Of a stretch of DNA of 32,946 bases, positions 1-7,952 are shown one piece after another (position 1 is the first letter of the stretch; each line of letters opens with the position of its first letter). A model generated the notes under the pieces. The model was given only the letters and a program-made list of their open reading frames with translations. It did no database searches and had not been told where the DNA came from. The translations under genes and the position numbers were made by a program. This DNA comes from Flavobacteriia bacterium. Lineage in GTDB: Bacteria > Bacteroidota > Bacteroidia > Flavobacteriales_D > Crocinitomicaceae. The DNA lies in the NCBI GenBank assembly GCA_947463445.1, contig CANHRS010000023.1, positions 1 to 32,946 of the forward strand. Direction: 5' to 3'.

Positions 1-189
1 TAGTGAATAGTAAATAGTGAATAGTAAATAGTGAATAGTAAATAGTGAATAGTAAATAGTGAATAGTAAATAGTAAATAGTGAATAGTAAATAGTGAATA
101 GTAAATAGTAAATAGTAAATAGCAAATAGCAAATTGTGAATAGCAAATAGCAAATATCAAATAGTAAATATCAAATAGTTAATAGTATT
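1..189. repeat. Heptamer tandem array 1 (TAGTGAA/TAGTAAA)
   Basis: Twenty-seven consecutive 7-bp units run from the first base of the window, so the array probably continues upstream. The first 17 units are TAGTGAA or TAGTAAA; later units drift to TAGCAAA, TATCAAA, TTGTGAA and TAGTTAA. No unit has an internal insertion or deletion. Read on the other strand the units are TATTCAC, TATTTAC and TATTTGC, which are the same unit types as in the arrays at 24538 and 26298. The array ends about 65 bp before the ZIP transporter start. Confidence 0.95.
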
Positions 190-194
190 TATTA

Positions 195-231
195 CCTCCC
201 TCAATCCCTCCTCCCTTCGACATGCTCAGGG
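195..231. repeat. Composite intergenic repeat (CCTCCCTC + CTTCGACA families)
   Basis: A fragment of the CCTCCCTCA-TCCCTCC repeat, also present at 7873-7947, is joined directly to a 19-bp CCCTTCGACATGCTCAGGG element. The latter differs by one base from the copy just after the ZIP gene (1084-1102). The pair lies immediately upstream of the ZIP ribosome-binding region. Confidence 0.75.
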
Positions 232-255
232 TAAACAAGGAGAGAAGATATTAAT

Positions 256-1080
256 ATGAAAGAAATAGAAAATTATTTTAGTTCGATTGATCCTACCTAT
301 GCTGCCTTGTTAGCGACAACGTTTACGTGGTTTTTAACAGCGATGGGTGCTTCCTTGGTTTTTTTCTTCAAGACGATGCATCGCGCGGTATTGGATGCCA
401 TGTTAGGTTTTACTGGCGGTGTAATGGTTGCTGCCAGTTTTTGGTCGTTATTGAATCCTGCGATTGAGATGTCTGAAAAGATGTATCCAACGATGAAATG
501 GATGCCGGCAGCGGTGGGTTTTGCGTTAGGTGCAATGTTTTTGTTTGGTTTGGATAAGGTTATGCCGCACTTACATTTAAATTTTCAGGAAAATGAGAAA
601 GAAGGAGCGAAGACGCAGTTGCATAAATCCATTTTATTGGTATTAGCGATAACCTTGCATAATATTCCGGAAGGTCTAGCTGTAGGTGTCTTGTTTGGTG
701 CAGCATCTTTAGGAATTGACGGTGCAACGATACCCGCTGCGATAGCATTAGCGATTGGTATTGGAATTCAAAATTTCCCAGAAGGATTTGCGGTTGCGAT
801 GCCTTTGCGTAGAATAGGAATGAGTCGCAGAAAAAGTTTTTGGTACGGACAGTTGTCTGCTATTGTGGAGCCTGTTGCTGGGGTAATTGGAGCACTAGCA
901 GTTGTTTATATGCAACCAATTTTACCATTTGCATTGGCATTTGCTGCTGGAGCAATGATTTATGTAGTTGTAGAGGAGGTTATACCGGAGACGCAACGAG
1001 ATAAATATACGGACATTGCTGTTCTTGGATTTATTGGTGGTTTCTTGGTGATGATGATATTGGATGTTGCTTTGGGGTAG
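256..1080 (+). CDS. ZIP-family divalent metal transporter (ZupT/GufA-like)
   Basis: The 274-residue protein is an integral inner-membrane transporter predicted to import zinc or related divalent metals. About eight hydrophobic segments are visible. The two metal-site helices carry the ZIP signatures HNIPEG (135-140) and QNFPEG (172-177), followed by a helix with the conserved Glu205 in QLSAIVEP and a VVEEVIPE segment near 238-245. A short loop with HLHLNFQENEKE (105-116) may be the variable His/acidic metal-sensing loop typical of the family. The ATG is preceded by AAGGAGA at suitable spacing, which is unusual in this phylum and supports the start. The gene is monocistronic and bracketed by repeat elements. 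The exact metal cannot be told from sequence. Confidence 0.9.
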   Translation: MKEIENYFSSIDPTYAALLATTFTWFLTAMGASLVFFFKTMHRAVLDAMLGFTGGVMVAASFWSLLNPAIEMSEKMYPTMKWMPAAVGFALGAMFLFGLDKVMPHLHLNFQENEKEGAKTQLHKSILLVLAITLHNIPEGLAVGVLFGAASLGIDGATIPAAIALAIGIGIQNFPEGFAVAMPLRRIGMSRRKSFWYGQLSAIVEPVAGVIGALAVVYMQPILPFALAFAAGAMIYVVVEEVIPETQRDKYTDIAVLGFIGGFLVMMILDVALG

Positions 1081-1083
1081 GTT

Positions 1084-1166
1084 CCCTTCGACAGGCTCAG
1101 GGTACACCTTCGACACATTTCGACAAGCTCAATGGGGACAGCTCAGGGAGAATCTTCGACATGATT
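1084..1166. repeat. CTTCGACA-type repeat cluster downstream of the ZIP gene
   Basis: A 19-bp CCCTTCGACAGGCTCAGGG element starts 4 bp after the ZIP stop codon. It is followed by a 42-bp unit at 1107-1148 and a fragment CTTCGACATGATTC. Bases 1113-1143 are repeated exactly in inverted orientation at 24483-24513, with similarity extending to 42 bp at two mismatches. The rest of the 262-bp gap (about 1167-1342) is AT-rich, and I see nothing further in it. Confidence 0.85.
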
Positions 1167-1342
1167 CATAATTTTTTTCGGGTTGAATTTAATTTCCTAA
1201 ATCAACGTTTGTTTTTTAGTTGAATATAGGGTGGTTTTCTACTTAAATATTTAGATTAAATAAAATAGTCTTATAGATTTATAATCAAATTAATGTATTA
1301 TTTTGATTAAAGTTTTTATTTATCTATTTTGAACAGCTATAA

Positions 1343-2380
1343 TTAACTTCTTTCTTTGTTGTTTTGGGGTGCTTTATCGAAAGGTTTTGTGATGAAAAAA
1401 GTTTCACTGTCGGTTACGAATTGGTTGATTTTACCATCAAAATGTTTGTTAAAAACAGCTTCTAATTCACCTTCATTCGAATAGTTATATCTGATTTCTT
1501 GTGCGTTTTCATCTATTTGAAACCTGTTGTTTTTTGAATTCCAATACGATTGTGTCGTTTGTGTAATGTGGTTTTTCTGATCCAATACATGGGATATTTG
1601 GTACACTTTTTCCCATTCCTCTTTTTGTGAATCGATTGCTACAAATCCAATTTGTCCGATTAAAATATTCTTGTTTGAATAGATTAATGAATCTTTGGTT
1701 GATATTTGCCAGTTAGTTTTTTTATCCCAAACGCAATTCGTTATGGTTTCGCACTTGTTGTTATTGTACGTATAAATTGTTTTTGAAACTGATTGAAACT
1801 GATTTTTTTCATCATCCCACGTGTGGTTTGTTTTACTTATGCAGTTATTATTTTGGTATTGAAAAGTAAATTTTTGACAACCGATATTTGTCCATTGCTT
1901 GTCTGACCAGACAAATCCTATCTCAGCAGTTTTGTATTTGTTTTGGTCGTATTTAATTTCCCATTTTGCTAATTTGTTCCAACCAGCACTTTCGATTATT
2001 TCGTAACTTATGGTTTGTAGGCTATCGTTGAGATTGTATTCGAAATAGGCTTGTTTAAAAGGATTTATGTTCCAATTTTTAGTACTATCATTCCATTGGT
2101 AATAGGATTCATGAATGATTTGATTTTTTGTATTGTAGTTGAATTTGGTTTGAATCGAAGGTGTAGAAGTATTTGTAAATGCTGCAGCGCTTTCCTTATA
2201 TCCATTTTGGTTATAGGTAAACACAATTGAATCTCTAATTTGCCAGTTTTTTTGTAAAGGGTCAAAATTTCTGTATAACTCACATACAACTTTTGGGTTA
2301 GTTGTATTTTCTTGTGCATATACATTCCAAGCATCATTTCCGATAAAAAATAATAGGAGGATTAAAATTTTGCTGTTCAT
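1343..2380 (-). CDS. Secreted protein with about 40-residue W/Y repeats, function unknown
   Basis: The 345-residue protein starts with a clear signal peptide (hydrophobic stretch to about residue 20, ending VYAQ), so it is predicted to be exported. The rest consists of about seven imperfect repeats of roughly 40 residues. Each has a tryptophan-containing turn such as KNWQI, KNWNI, KQWTN or TNWQI, then a strand such as VFTYNQNG, YFEYNLND, FTFQYQNN or IYTYNNN. Such YD/antiparallel-strand repeats occur in many Bacteroidota surface proteins. No catalytic motif, lipobox or type IX sorting domain is visible. A near-consensus -7 element, TAACTTTA, lies on the minus strand at 2404-2411. I do not recognise a specific family. 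Confidence 0.75.
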   Translation of the reverse strand: MNSKILILLLFFIGNDAWNVYAQENTTNPKVVCELYRNFDPLQKNWQIRDSIVFTYNQNGYKESAAAFTNTSTPSIQTKFNYNTKNQIIHESYYQWNDSTKNWNINPFKQAYFEYNLNDSLQTISYEIIESAGWNKLAKWEIKYDQNKYKTAEIGFVWSDKQWTNIGCQKFTFQYQNNNCISKTNHTWDDEKNQFQSVSKTIYTYNNNKCETITNCVWDKKTNWQISTKDSLIYSNKNILIGQIGFVAIDSQKEEWEKVYQISHVLDQKNHITQTTQSYWNSKNNRFQIDENAQEIRYNYSNEGELEAVFNKHFDGKINQFVTDSETFFITKPFDKAPQNNKERS

Positions 2381-2609
2381 AACGTTTCGTTTGTTATACC
2401 TACTAAAGTTACGGATAGAATAAAAGGCTAAAATTCAACGGGAGAATAGTTGTTCACTTTGCAATGTTTATTTATCCGTTGATGTACTTTTAACTTAGAT
2501 AACGTCTTGCTTAATATTATATTATCTTTTCAATTTTATATACGTGGATTGTTATTACTATTTTATCAAAACTATGTGTAATCTATTGGTTGTAGTTCTT
2601 TTTTTTACC

Positions 2610-2621
2610 TGAGTTATATCA
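2610..2621 (+). promoter_or_regulatory. FNR/CRP-type dyad upstream of hemN
   Basis: TGAGTTATATCA has the TGA-N6-TCA spacing of FNR-family sites. Read in the direction of its gene it matches 10 of 12 bases of the dyad upstream of ccoS (TGACATATATCA). Its centre is 2615.5. The candidate -7 box at 2645-2652 would place the transcription start about 41 bp downstream, which is the class II activator position. The regulator itself is not in the window. Confidence 0.4.
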
Positions 2622-2644
2622 TATTTTAATTTCTTTTTTCGGTG

Positions 2645-2652
2645 TAATCTTG
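2645..2652 (+). promoter_or_regulatory. Candidate -7 element of the hemN promoter
   Basis: TAATCTTG matches the Bacteroidota -7 consensus TAnnTTTG at all but one base and lies 17 bp before the hemN ATG. No good -33 box is found at the usual 19-bp spacing, which would suit an activator-dependent promoter. Confidence 0.35.
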
Positions 2653-2668
2653 CAGTATAAATCAAATT

Positions 2669-4021
2669 ATGTCACACACATTGATTCAAAAATACAACGT
2701 ACCTGGTCCAAGGTATACCTCTTATCCAACGGTTCCATTTTGGAAGAACAGTACTTTAAATCAGGAGGAATGGATAGATACTATTCATTTAAATTACAAG
2801 ACTTTTGGGTCGAACGAAATCAGTCTATATATTCACTTACCTTTTTGCGAAAGTTTATGCACTTTTTGTGGTTGTCATAAACGGATCACCAAAAATCATG
2901 CGGTAGAATCACCTTATATTGATGCAGTTATAGCAGAATGGAAAATCTATTTGTCTAAACTAGATTTTATACCCGTAATACGTGAGTTACATTTAGGTGG
3001 TGGTACCCCAACTTTTTTTAGTCCTAGTGAATTAAAACGATTAATATCTTCCTTAGTATCTATGGCTTCCGTACATCCAAGTGCATATGAATTTAGTTTT
3101 GAAGCACATCCGAATAATACTTCGGATGCGCATTTGGAAGTGTTATTTGGGCTTGGTTTTAAACGTTTGAGTTTGGGGATTCAAGATTATAGTCCATCCG
3201 TTCAGCAAGCGATACACCGAATACAACCTTTTGATACCGTTGCGAAAGTACATGCAAAAGCAAAAGAAGTTGGGTATACATCGATTAGTCATGATTTAGT
3301 TTTTGGGTTGCCAAAACAAACCCTGTCGGATATTCGGGATACCGTTTCTAAAACATTATTGCTTTTACCAGATCGTATTTCCTTGTATAGTTACGCGCAT
3401 GTGCCTTGGGTAAAGGGAGTTGGTCAACGTGGTTATGACGAAAATGATTTACCTCAAGATTCGGAAAAACGAGCATTGTATGAAGTTGCAAAATCATTGT
3501 TAGAGGAGGCAGGTTATTTGGAGGTTGGTATGGATCATTTTGCATTACCGCATGATTCGCTAGCAATAGCGATTCGCAACAAGACGTTGCATCGTAATTT
3601 TATGGGGTATACTACCCAAAACACATCGATGCTACTAGGTTTAGGAATGTCTTCTATTTCAGATAGTTGGTTTGGTTTTGCGCAAAATGAAAAGACGGTA
3701 GAAGATTACCAAGAACGAGTCAATCGTGGTGAGTTACCTGTTTTTCGCGGCCATTTATTATCTCCGGAGGAACTACTAATTCGTCGTCATATTTTGGATT
3801 TGATGTGTCATTTTGAAACTGTGGTAAATGATAAGATGTTTTTAGAGGAGGTGAAAGATAGATTGCGTGAAATGGAAGCAGATGGTTTGGTTGATTTTGA
3901 TGGGAATAAGTTACTAATAACAGAAGCAGGAATTCCCTTTGTAAGGAATGCGTGTATGGCATTTGATAAGGATTTGCAAGGGGGAGGGAAACGAGAAGGG
4001 ATGTTTTCGAAGACGGTATAA
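2669..4021 (+). CDS. hemN: Oxygen-independent coproporphyrinogen III dehydrogenase HemN
   Basis: HemN is a cytosolic radical-SAM enzyme that oxidatively decarboxylates coproporphyrinogen III to protoporphyrinogen IX without oxygen, so haem can be made at low oxygen. At 450 residues it has normal family length. The substrate-side motif RYTSYPTVPFW (15-25) precedes the iron-sulfur motif Cys60-x3-Cys64-x2-Cys67 followed by GC. The SAM-binding GGGTPTF lies at 110-116. The C-terminal HemN domain contains the GLGMSSISDSWFGFAQN segment. It heads the plus-strand arm of the cbb3 module, 102 bp before ccoI, with an FNR-like dyad upstream. This fits microaerobic induction together with a haem-rich oxidase. 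Confidence 0.95.
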   Translation: MSHTLIQKYNVPGPRYTSYPTVPFWKNSTLNQEEWIDTIHLNYKTFGSNEISLYIHLPFCESLCTFCGCHKRITKNHAVESPYIDAVIAEWKIYLSKLDFIPVIRELHLGGGTPTFFSPSELKRLISSLVSMASVHPSAYEFSFEAHPNNTSDAHLEVLFGLGFKRLSLGIQDYSPSVQQAIHRIQPFDTVAKVHAKAKEVGYTSISHDLVFGLPKQTLSDIRDTVSKTLLLLPDRISLYSYAHVPWVKGVGQRGYDENDLPQDSEKRALYEVAKSLLEEAGYLEVGMDHFALPHDSLAIAIRNKTLHRNFMGYTTQNTSMLLGLGMSSISDSWFGFAQNEKTVEDYQERVNRGELPVFRGHLLSPEELLIRRHILDLMCHFETVVNDKMFLEEVKDRLREMEADGLVDFDGNKLLITEAGIPFVRNACMAFDKDLQGGGKREGMFSKTV

Positions 4022-4024
4022 ATC

Positions 4025-4109
4025 GGGTGAATTAATTGGGTGAATCAATCGAGTGAATAAATCGGGTGAATAAATCGGGTGAATAAATCGGGTGAATCGC
4101 GATTCACCC
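4025..4109. repeat. GGGTGAATAAATC tandem half-units ending in a palindrome
   Basis: Five tandem 13-bp units (4025-4089, consensus GGGTGAATAAATC) lead into the perfect 20-bp palindrome GGGTGAATCGCGATTCACCC at 4090-4109. They fill nearly all of the hemN-ccoI spacer. The same palindrome recurs in the aromatic-catabolism cluster 24 kb away. The half-units look like amplified left arms of the palindrome. Confidence 0.9.
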
Positions 4110-4123
4110 TAACGTAAATAACT

Positions 4124-6580
4124 ATGGGGGAAGTTTGTTATCATTGTGGAGATGATGTTATAGGAAAAGGATATTTGTTATTGGAAAAGCAATTTTGTTG
4201 TAGTGCCTGTAGGACAGTATACCAGATTTTGCATGACAATAATATGGATGCCTATTATTCTTTGGAACAAAAACCAGGGGTTAAGCCTTCCGCAAATTCG
4301 GAGAATAAGTATGCGTTTTTGGAGTTAGAATCCATTCATGAAAAGTATATTCAATTTAAGGAAGGCAATTTAGAACGAATTACTTTGTTTTTACCTGCTA
4401 TCCATTGTTCTTCCTGTATTTATTTATTAGAAAATATTTCTAAAATCGAACCAGCAATATTAAGTTGTCAGGTAAATTTCACGAAGCGTGAAGCAGTTAT
4501 AAATTTTGATTCCTCCAAATTAAAATTATCTGGTTTAGCGGGTTTATTGGATAAAATTGGATATGCGCCAAATTTTGGTAATCGAAAAGATTCAGAGAAG
4601 AAGTTGGACAAACAATTTTTATATAAGTTAGGAATTGCAGGTTTTGCGTTTGGAAGTATCATGCTTTGGAGTTTTCCAGAATATTTAGGGATTGAAGATA
4701 TGAATTCGAAGATGCGAAATTTTACTTCTTATCTTTCATTTATCGTTTCGTTACCTGTACTTTTTTATTCCGCAAGTGAATATTTTGTTTCTGCATATAA
4801 GGCATTGCGCGCGAAAAGTTTGAATTTAGATGTGCCAATAACCATTGGAATTATAGCATTGTATGGACAGAGTTCCTATTCTATTTTTGCTGGAGAAGGT
4901 CCGGGGTATATGGATTCGTTTGCCACTTTTATTTTTTGGTTGTTGATTGGTAAGTGGTTTCAAAATAAAACCTACAAAACGCTATCGTTTGAGCGTGACT
5001 ATACCTCTTATTTTCCTGTTGCGATTACAAAATTAACGGGAAATACCGAAGAAATTGTAGAAATTGAGGTACTTAAAGAACAAGATGTTATATTCGTTCG
5101 AAACGAAGAAGTGATTCCCTGTGATTGTTCATTGATATCAGAAGAAGCGCGGATAGATTACAGTTTTGTTACCGGTGAATCTGTTCCTGTAACTAAGAAA
5201 AAAGGGGATTTTATTTACGCTGGAGGAAAATTGATAGGACAACGGGCAAAGTTTACCGTATTAAAAGCATGCAATCGTAGCCAATTGACCCAGTTATGGA
5301 ACGAAGTATCGAAAGAGGATAAAGGAAAGAATCAAAAAACGGCACAAGACAAAATTTCGTATTATTTTTTAGCGATTATTTTACTGATTTCTTTAGGTGC
5401 AGGCATTGCATGGGCATTTGTCGATCCCTCTAAAATAACCCAGATTGTTGTTTCGATATTGATTGTTGCATGTCCATGTGCTTTGGCATTATCTAGTCCT
5501 TTTACTTTAGGTAATGTTATCCGTGTTTTAGGTAGAAAAGGAATGTATGTGAAAAATGCAAAGGTTATTGAGCGGATGAACGAGGTTACAGATATTGTAT
5601 TTGACAAGACGGGAACCTTGACTACTGGTTTATTGGATGGAATAGAATATCAAGGAATTACATTGAGTGAATTTCATAAAAATTGTATTTTGCGTGTTGC
5701 TAATTCTTCTACGCATCCACTTTCTAGAGGGATCGTTTCTTTCTTAAAAACGCAAACGGTATTAGATGGTCATGAAATGAAATCGTTTGAAGAAATTTCG
5801 GGGAAAGGTATGCTAGCAATGGTTGAAGATCTTGAAATTCGTATGGGATCACGCGAATTTACTGATGCACCTATAGATATAGGTTTGTCGGATGAAACAG
5901 CGGTGCATATACAGATAAACGGAACCTATTTTGGTAGATTTATTTTTCATTCCGAATTAAGACCTGGCATAGCAGCAATGATTAAAGGCTTGACGAATTA
6001 TCGTTTACATGTATTGTCTGGAGATAACGAAAAAGACAAAGAAGCATTAGAAGCAATTTTTCCAAAAGGGACCAACATCTTATTTTATCAGAGTCCGGTG
6101 GATAAGTCAACTTACGTTGACAAGTTACGAGCGACGAGTTATGAGAGACGGGAGACGGGAGACGAGAGACGAAGATCCATCTCCCGAAAGCTTTCGGGAC
6201 GTCACTCGTCACTCGTTTCTGTCCTTATGGTTGGGGATGGGTTGAATGATGCTGGTGCATTGGGGAAATCGGATGTAGGGATTGCGGTTTCGGAGGATAT
6301 TTTTCGTTTTACGCCTTCTTCGGATGCGATATTAGAAGCATCTACTTTACGTATGTTGCCACAGTTTTTAAGAATATCACGTTATGCTAAAACGGTATTG
6401 AAAACTTGTTTGGCCTTTTCTGTTTCTTACAATGTTATTGGATTGAGCATTGCCATTTCGGGCCAAATGTCACCTTTGGTTGCTGCGATTTTAATGCCGA
6501 TAAGTTCGATTACGGTGGTGTTTTTGAGTACGTTTATGGTGATGAGGAAGGCCCTTCGAGAGCCTCAGGGGCCTAATTGA
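4124..6580 (+). CDS. ccoI: Copper-translocating P1B-type ATPase for cbb3 oxidase assembly (CcoI/FixI)
   Basis: CcoI exports copper across the inner membrane for the CuB site of cbb3 oxidase. The 818-residue protein starts with a cysteine-rich metal-binding domain (CYHCG at 5-9, CCSAC at 25-29) and a heavy-metal-associated domain with CSSC at 95-98. It then has eight-helix P1B-ATPase features: TGES (350-353), the ion-path CPC (450-452), phosphorylation motif DKTGT (494-498), HP (531-532) and GDGLND (704-709). Two oddities stand out. Residues about 669-699, just before VLMVGDGLND, are Arg/Ser-rich and encoded by short tandem repeats. The C-terminus ALREPQGP is encoded by a CCCTTCGAGAGCCTCAGGG element. 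Both keep the frame open. It lies 102 bp after hemN and converges on the TauE/SafE-like gene. Confidence 0.93.
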   Translation: MGEVCYHCGDDVIGKGYLLLEKQFCCSACRTVYQILHDNNMDAYYSLEQKPGVKPSANSENKYAFLELESIHEKYIQFKEGNLERITLFLPAIHCSSCIYLLENISKIEPAILSCQVNFTKREAVINFDSSKLKLSGLAGLLDKIGYAPNFGNRKDSEKKLDKQFLYKLGIAGFAFGSIMLWSFPEYLGIEDMNSKMRNFTSYLSFIVSLPVLFYSASEYFVSAYKALRAKSLNLDVPITIGIIALYGQSSYSIFAGEGPGYMDSFATFIFWLLIGKWFQNKTYKTLSFERDYTSYFPVAITKLTGNTEEIVEIEVLKEQDVIFVRNEEVIPCDCSLISEEARIDYSFVTGESVPVTKKKGDFIYAGGKLIGQRAKFTVLKACNRSQLTQLWNEVSKEDKGKNQKTAQDKISYYFLAIILLISLGAGIAWAFVDPSKITQIVVSILIVACPCALALSSPFTLGNVIRVLGRKGMYVKNAKVIERMNEVTDIVFDKTGTLTTGLLDGIEYQGITLSEFHKNCILRVANSSTHPLSRGIVSFLKTQTVLDGHEMKSFEEISGKGMLAMVEDLEIRMGSREFTDAPIDIGLSDETAVHIQINGTYFGRFIFHSELRPGIAAMIKGLTNYRLHVLSGDNEKDKEALEAIFPKGTNILFYQSPVDKSTYVDKLRATSYERRETGDERRRSISRKLSGRHSSLVSVLMVGDGLNDAGALGKSDVGIAVSEDIFRFTPSSDAILEASTLRMLPQFLRISRYAKTVLKTCLAFSVSYNVIGLSIAISGQMSPLVAAILMPISSITVVFLSTFMVMRKALREPQGPN
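6128..6217. repeat. Repeat insertion inside ccoI
   Basis: The stretch contains tandem GAGACGG/GAGACGA units, the perfect palindrome TCCCGAAAGCTTTCGGGA (6182-6199) and CGTCACTCGTCACTCGT (6200-6216). The same palindrome recurs exactly at 18934-18951. It encodes about 30 residues between the KSTYVDKL segment and the conserved VLMVGDGLND of the P-domain, where relatives have only a short linker. The frame is preserved. Confidence 0.8.
6552..6570 (+). repeat. CTTCGA-type repeat forming the ccoI 3' end
   Basis: CCCTTCGAGAGCCTCAGGG is 19 bp long and aligns with CCCTTCGACAGGCTCAGGG at 1084-1102. It encodes the last residues of CcoI, and the stop follows 8 bp later. Confidence 0.7.
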
Positions 6581-6635
6581 AGATTAGTTAATTTGAAGAT
6601 GTATTCATGTGTAAATTTTTCAATGTGTAAATTTC

Positions 6636-6696
6636 CGTCACTTCGTCACACGTCACTTCGTCACTCTTCTTTCGTCACTTCTTCTCGCACTTCGTG
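6636..6696. repeat. GTGACGAAG/CGTCACTTCG repeat cluster
   Basis: CGTCACTTCGTCACACGTCA and further CGTCACTTC units fill the convergent ccoI / TauE-like spacer and run into the 3' end of the TauE-like gene. Its stop codon (TCA on the plus strand at 6675-6677) lies inside a CGTCACTTC unit. Confidence 0.75.
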
Positions 6697-7415
6697 CTCT
6701 TATGGCAACAATCCATGACCACTTCTTTTTTCTCTTCGGAGTAAGATACTTTAGGACTTATGTATGGAATGTTTAAGTTCATGCCTCTAAGAACGATAAG
6801 TAGACCAACCAACGTAATTATGTATGGTAGGTAGCGATTAATTTTGCTTCGCATAGGATTTCCAAGTTGTTGTGCGAAAAGACTGAAAGCAACTAATCCA
6901 GGGAGAGTTCCTAAGCCAAAAGCAAGCATACTCGTAGCAGATAGGAGAGGGGTACCCAAAACAACTGCAGTAATTAATGCAGTATACACCATGCCACAAG
7001 GGAGTAGTCCGTTTAATGCACCAAGTAAGAATAATTTAAGTGGACTTTCCGAACGCATGATTTTACCCATAGAGCGAGAAAGAAGTGACGTGTGACGAAG
7101 TGACGAAGTAAAAGGATTTTTGAAGAAAGTTAATTTATTTCTCCATGCATAGATGATAATACCGATTCCAGCGATGATACTTATTGCTTGTAGAACTCCG
7201 AAAAGTTTTATTCCCATACCGATGTAACCAACTAAATATCCGAGTATTCCGTAAACCAATACACGACCAATGTGGTATTGCAAAATACCAAAAAGCATTG
7301 CAGATTTGGAAGAACGATTTAAAGGTATTGCTAGAGCAATTGGTCCGCACATACCCAAACAATGCAGGTTTGAGATGACACCAAGAATAAATGCTGGTAT
7401 AAAAATCGTTTCCAT
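6675..7415 (-). CDS. TauE/SafE (UreH-like) family membrane protein at the end of the cco operon
   Basis: The 246-residue polytopic inner-membrane protein carries the family signature NLHCLGMCGPIALA (16-29) near its first helix and NGLLPCGMVYTAL (135-147) in a later helix. About six membrane segments are visible. Families with the HCxGMCGP motif often lie next to cbb3 and copper genes and are thought to help in metal or cytochrome maturation; the exact role here is inferred. It follows ccoH with a 6-bp gap. Residues about 102-113 (FTSSLRHTSLLS) are encoded by GTGACG-type repeats. The tail CCHKSTKCEKK could bind metal, but its 3' part also lies in repeat DNA, so the cysteines may be incidental. 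Confidence 0.8.
   Translation of the reverse strand: METIFIPAFILGVISNLHCLGMCGPIALAIPLNRSSKSAMLFGILQYHIGRVLVYGILGYLVGYIGMGIKLFGVLQAISIIAGIGIIIYAWRNKLTFFKNPFTSSLRHTSLLSRSMGKIMRSESPLKLFLLGALNGLLPCGMVYTALITAVVLGTPLLSATSMLAFGLGTLPGLVAFSLFAQQLGNPMRSKINRYLPYIITLVGLLIVLRGMNLNIPYISPKVSYSEEKKEVVMDCCHKSTKCEKK
7077..7112. repeat. GTGACG repeat inside the TauE/SafE-like gene
   Basis: GTGACGTGTGACGAAGTGACG and flanking bases match the GTGACGAAG repeats at 6636-6696. The repeat encodes a 12-residue Ser-rich loop between two membrane segments and leaves the frame intact. Confidence 0.75.
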
Positions 7416-7421
7416 GTTTTA

Positions 7422-7847
7422 TTATTTAAGCATGATTTCCTCTTTTTGCAGGAACTTTTTGTTTTCTATTTGATAATGAATGTTGATGAGGTATAACCCT
7501 TTTTGTAATTTGTTCTTTTCTACCATCATTGTTTTTGTTCCAACTTCTGCAAACAATTTATCTCCGTTTTTATCGTTTGGTTTGAAGAATTCTACAGACA
7601 CGGTATCAATTTTTTCTGTCGCAGGGAACTGCAGTATAATAAAGTCTTTGTTCTCTGAAACTTTCACTTTTTCTTTTGCATCATTCGCATTGCGTTGTGC
7701 TTGAATTTCTTGTTCGTAGGCTATTTCTTTTTTGTAGTAGTCTTCGCTTTCTAAATCTGTATTTTTTGACATTAGGGTGAAAACCATCCATAGGATGAAA
7801 GTCATAAATGATGCCATAAAAATGATAATTCCTTTTCCCCAGTTCAT
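7422..7847 (-). CDS. ccoH: FixH/CcoH family cbb3 oxidase assembly protein
   Basis: The 141-residue protein has one N-terminal transmembrane helix (about 5-27), followed by the typical SEDYYKKEIAYEQEIQAQ segment and a periplasmic beta-rich domain. FixH/CcoH interacts with the CcoI copper pump and the oxidase subunits during assembly; this is family knowledge. Its place between ccoG and the TauE/SafE-like gene is the usual operon order. Length is normal. The gap to ccoG is about 105 bp and holds inverted repeats. Confidence 0.88.
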   Translation of the reverse strand: MNWGKGIIIFMASFMTFILWMVFTLMSKNTDLESEDYYKKEIAYEQEIQAQRNANDAKEKVKVSENKDFIILQFPATEKIDTVSVEFFKPNDKNGDKLFAEVGTKTMMVEKNKLQKGLYLINIHYQIENKKFLQKEEIMLK

Positions 7848-7872
7848 AGTTGTTTAAGATTTTTAAGATTTT

Positions 7873-7943
7873 CCTCCCTTGAGGGAGGATTAAGGAGGGT
7901 GACCAATTTATCACCTCCCTCAGTCCCTCCTCAAGGAGGGAGG
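7873..7943. repeat. CCTCCCTTGAGGGAGG inverted-repeat element
   Basis: Two hairpin-forming palindromes, CCTCCCTTGAGGGAGG (7873-7888) and CCCTCCTCAAGGAGGG (7925-7940), flank GGAGGGTGA and TCACCTCCC arms, so the whole spacer can fold. It lies inside the cco operon between ccoG and ccoH and has related fragments at 195-213 and around 18921-18960. It could affect transcript stability or partial termination; no T-run follows in the operon direction. Confidence 0.8.
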
Positions 7944-7952
7944 ATGAATATT

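Noticed and set aside
4090-4109. Insertion-sequence terminal repeat or attachment site
   Set aside because: The palindrome recurs without any intervening transposase or target duplication. It behaves as a dispersed REP-like element.
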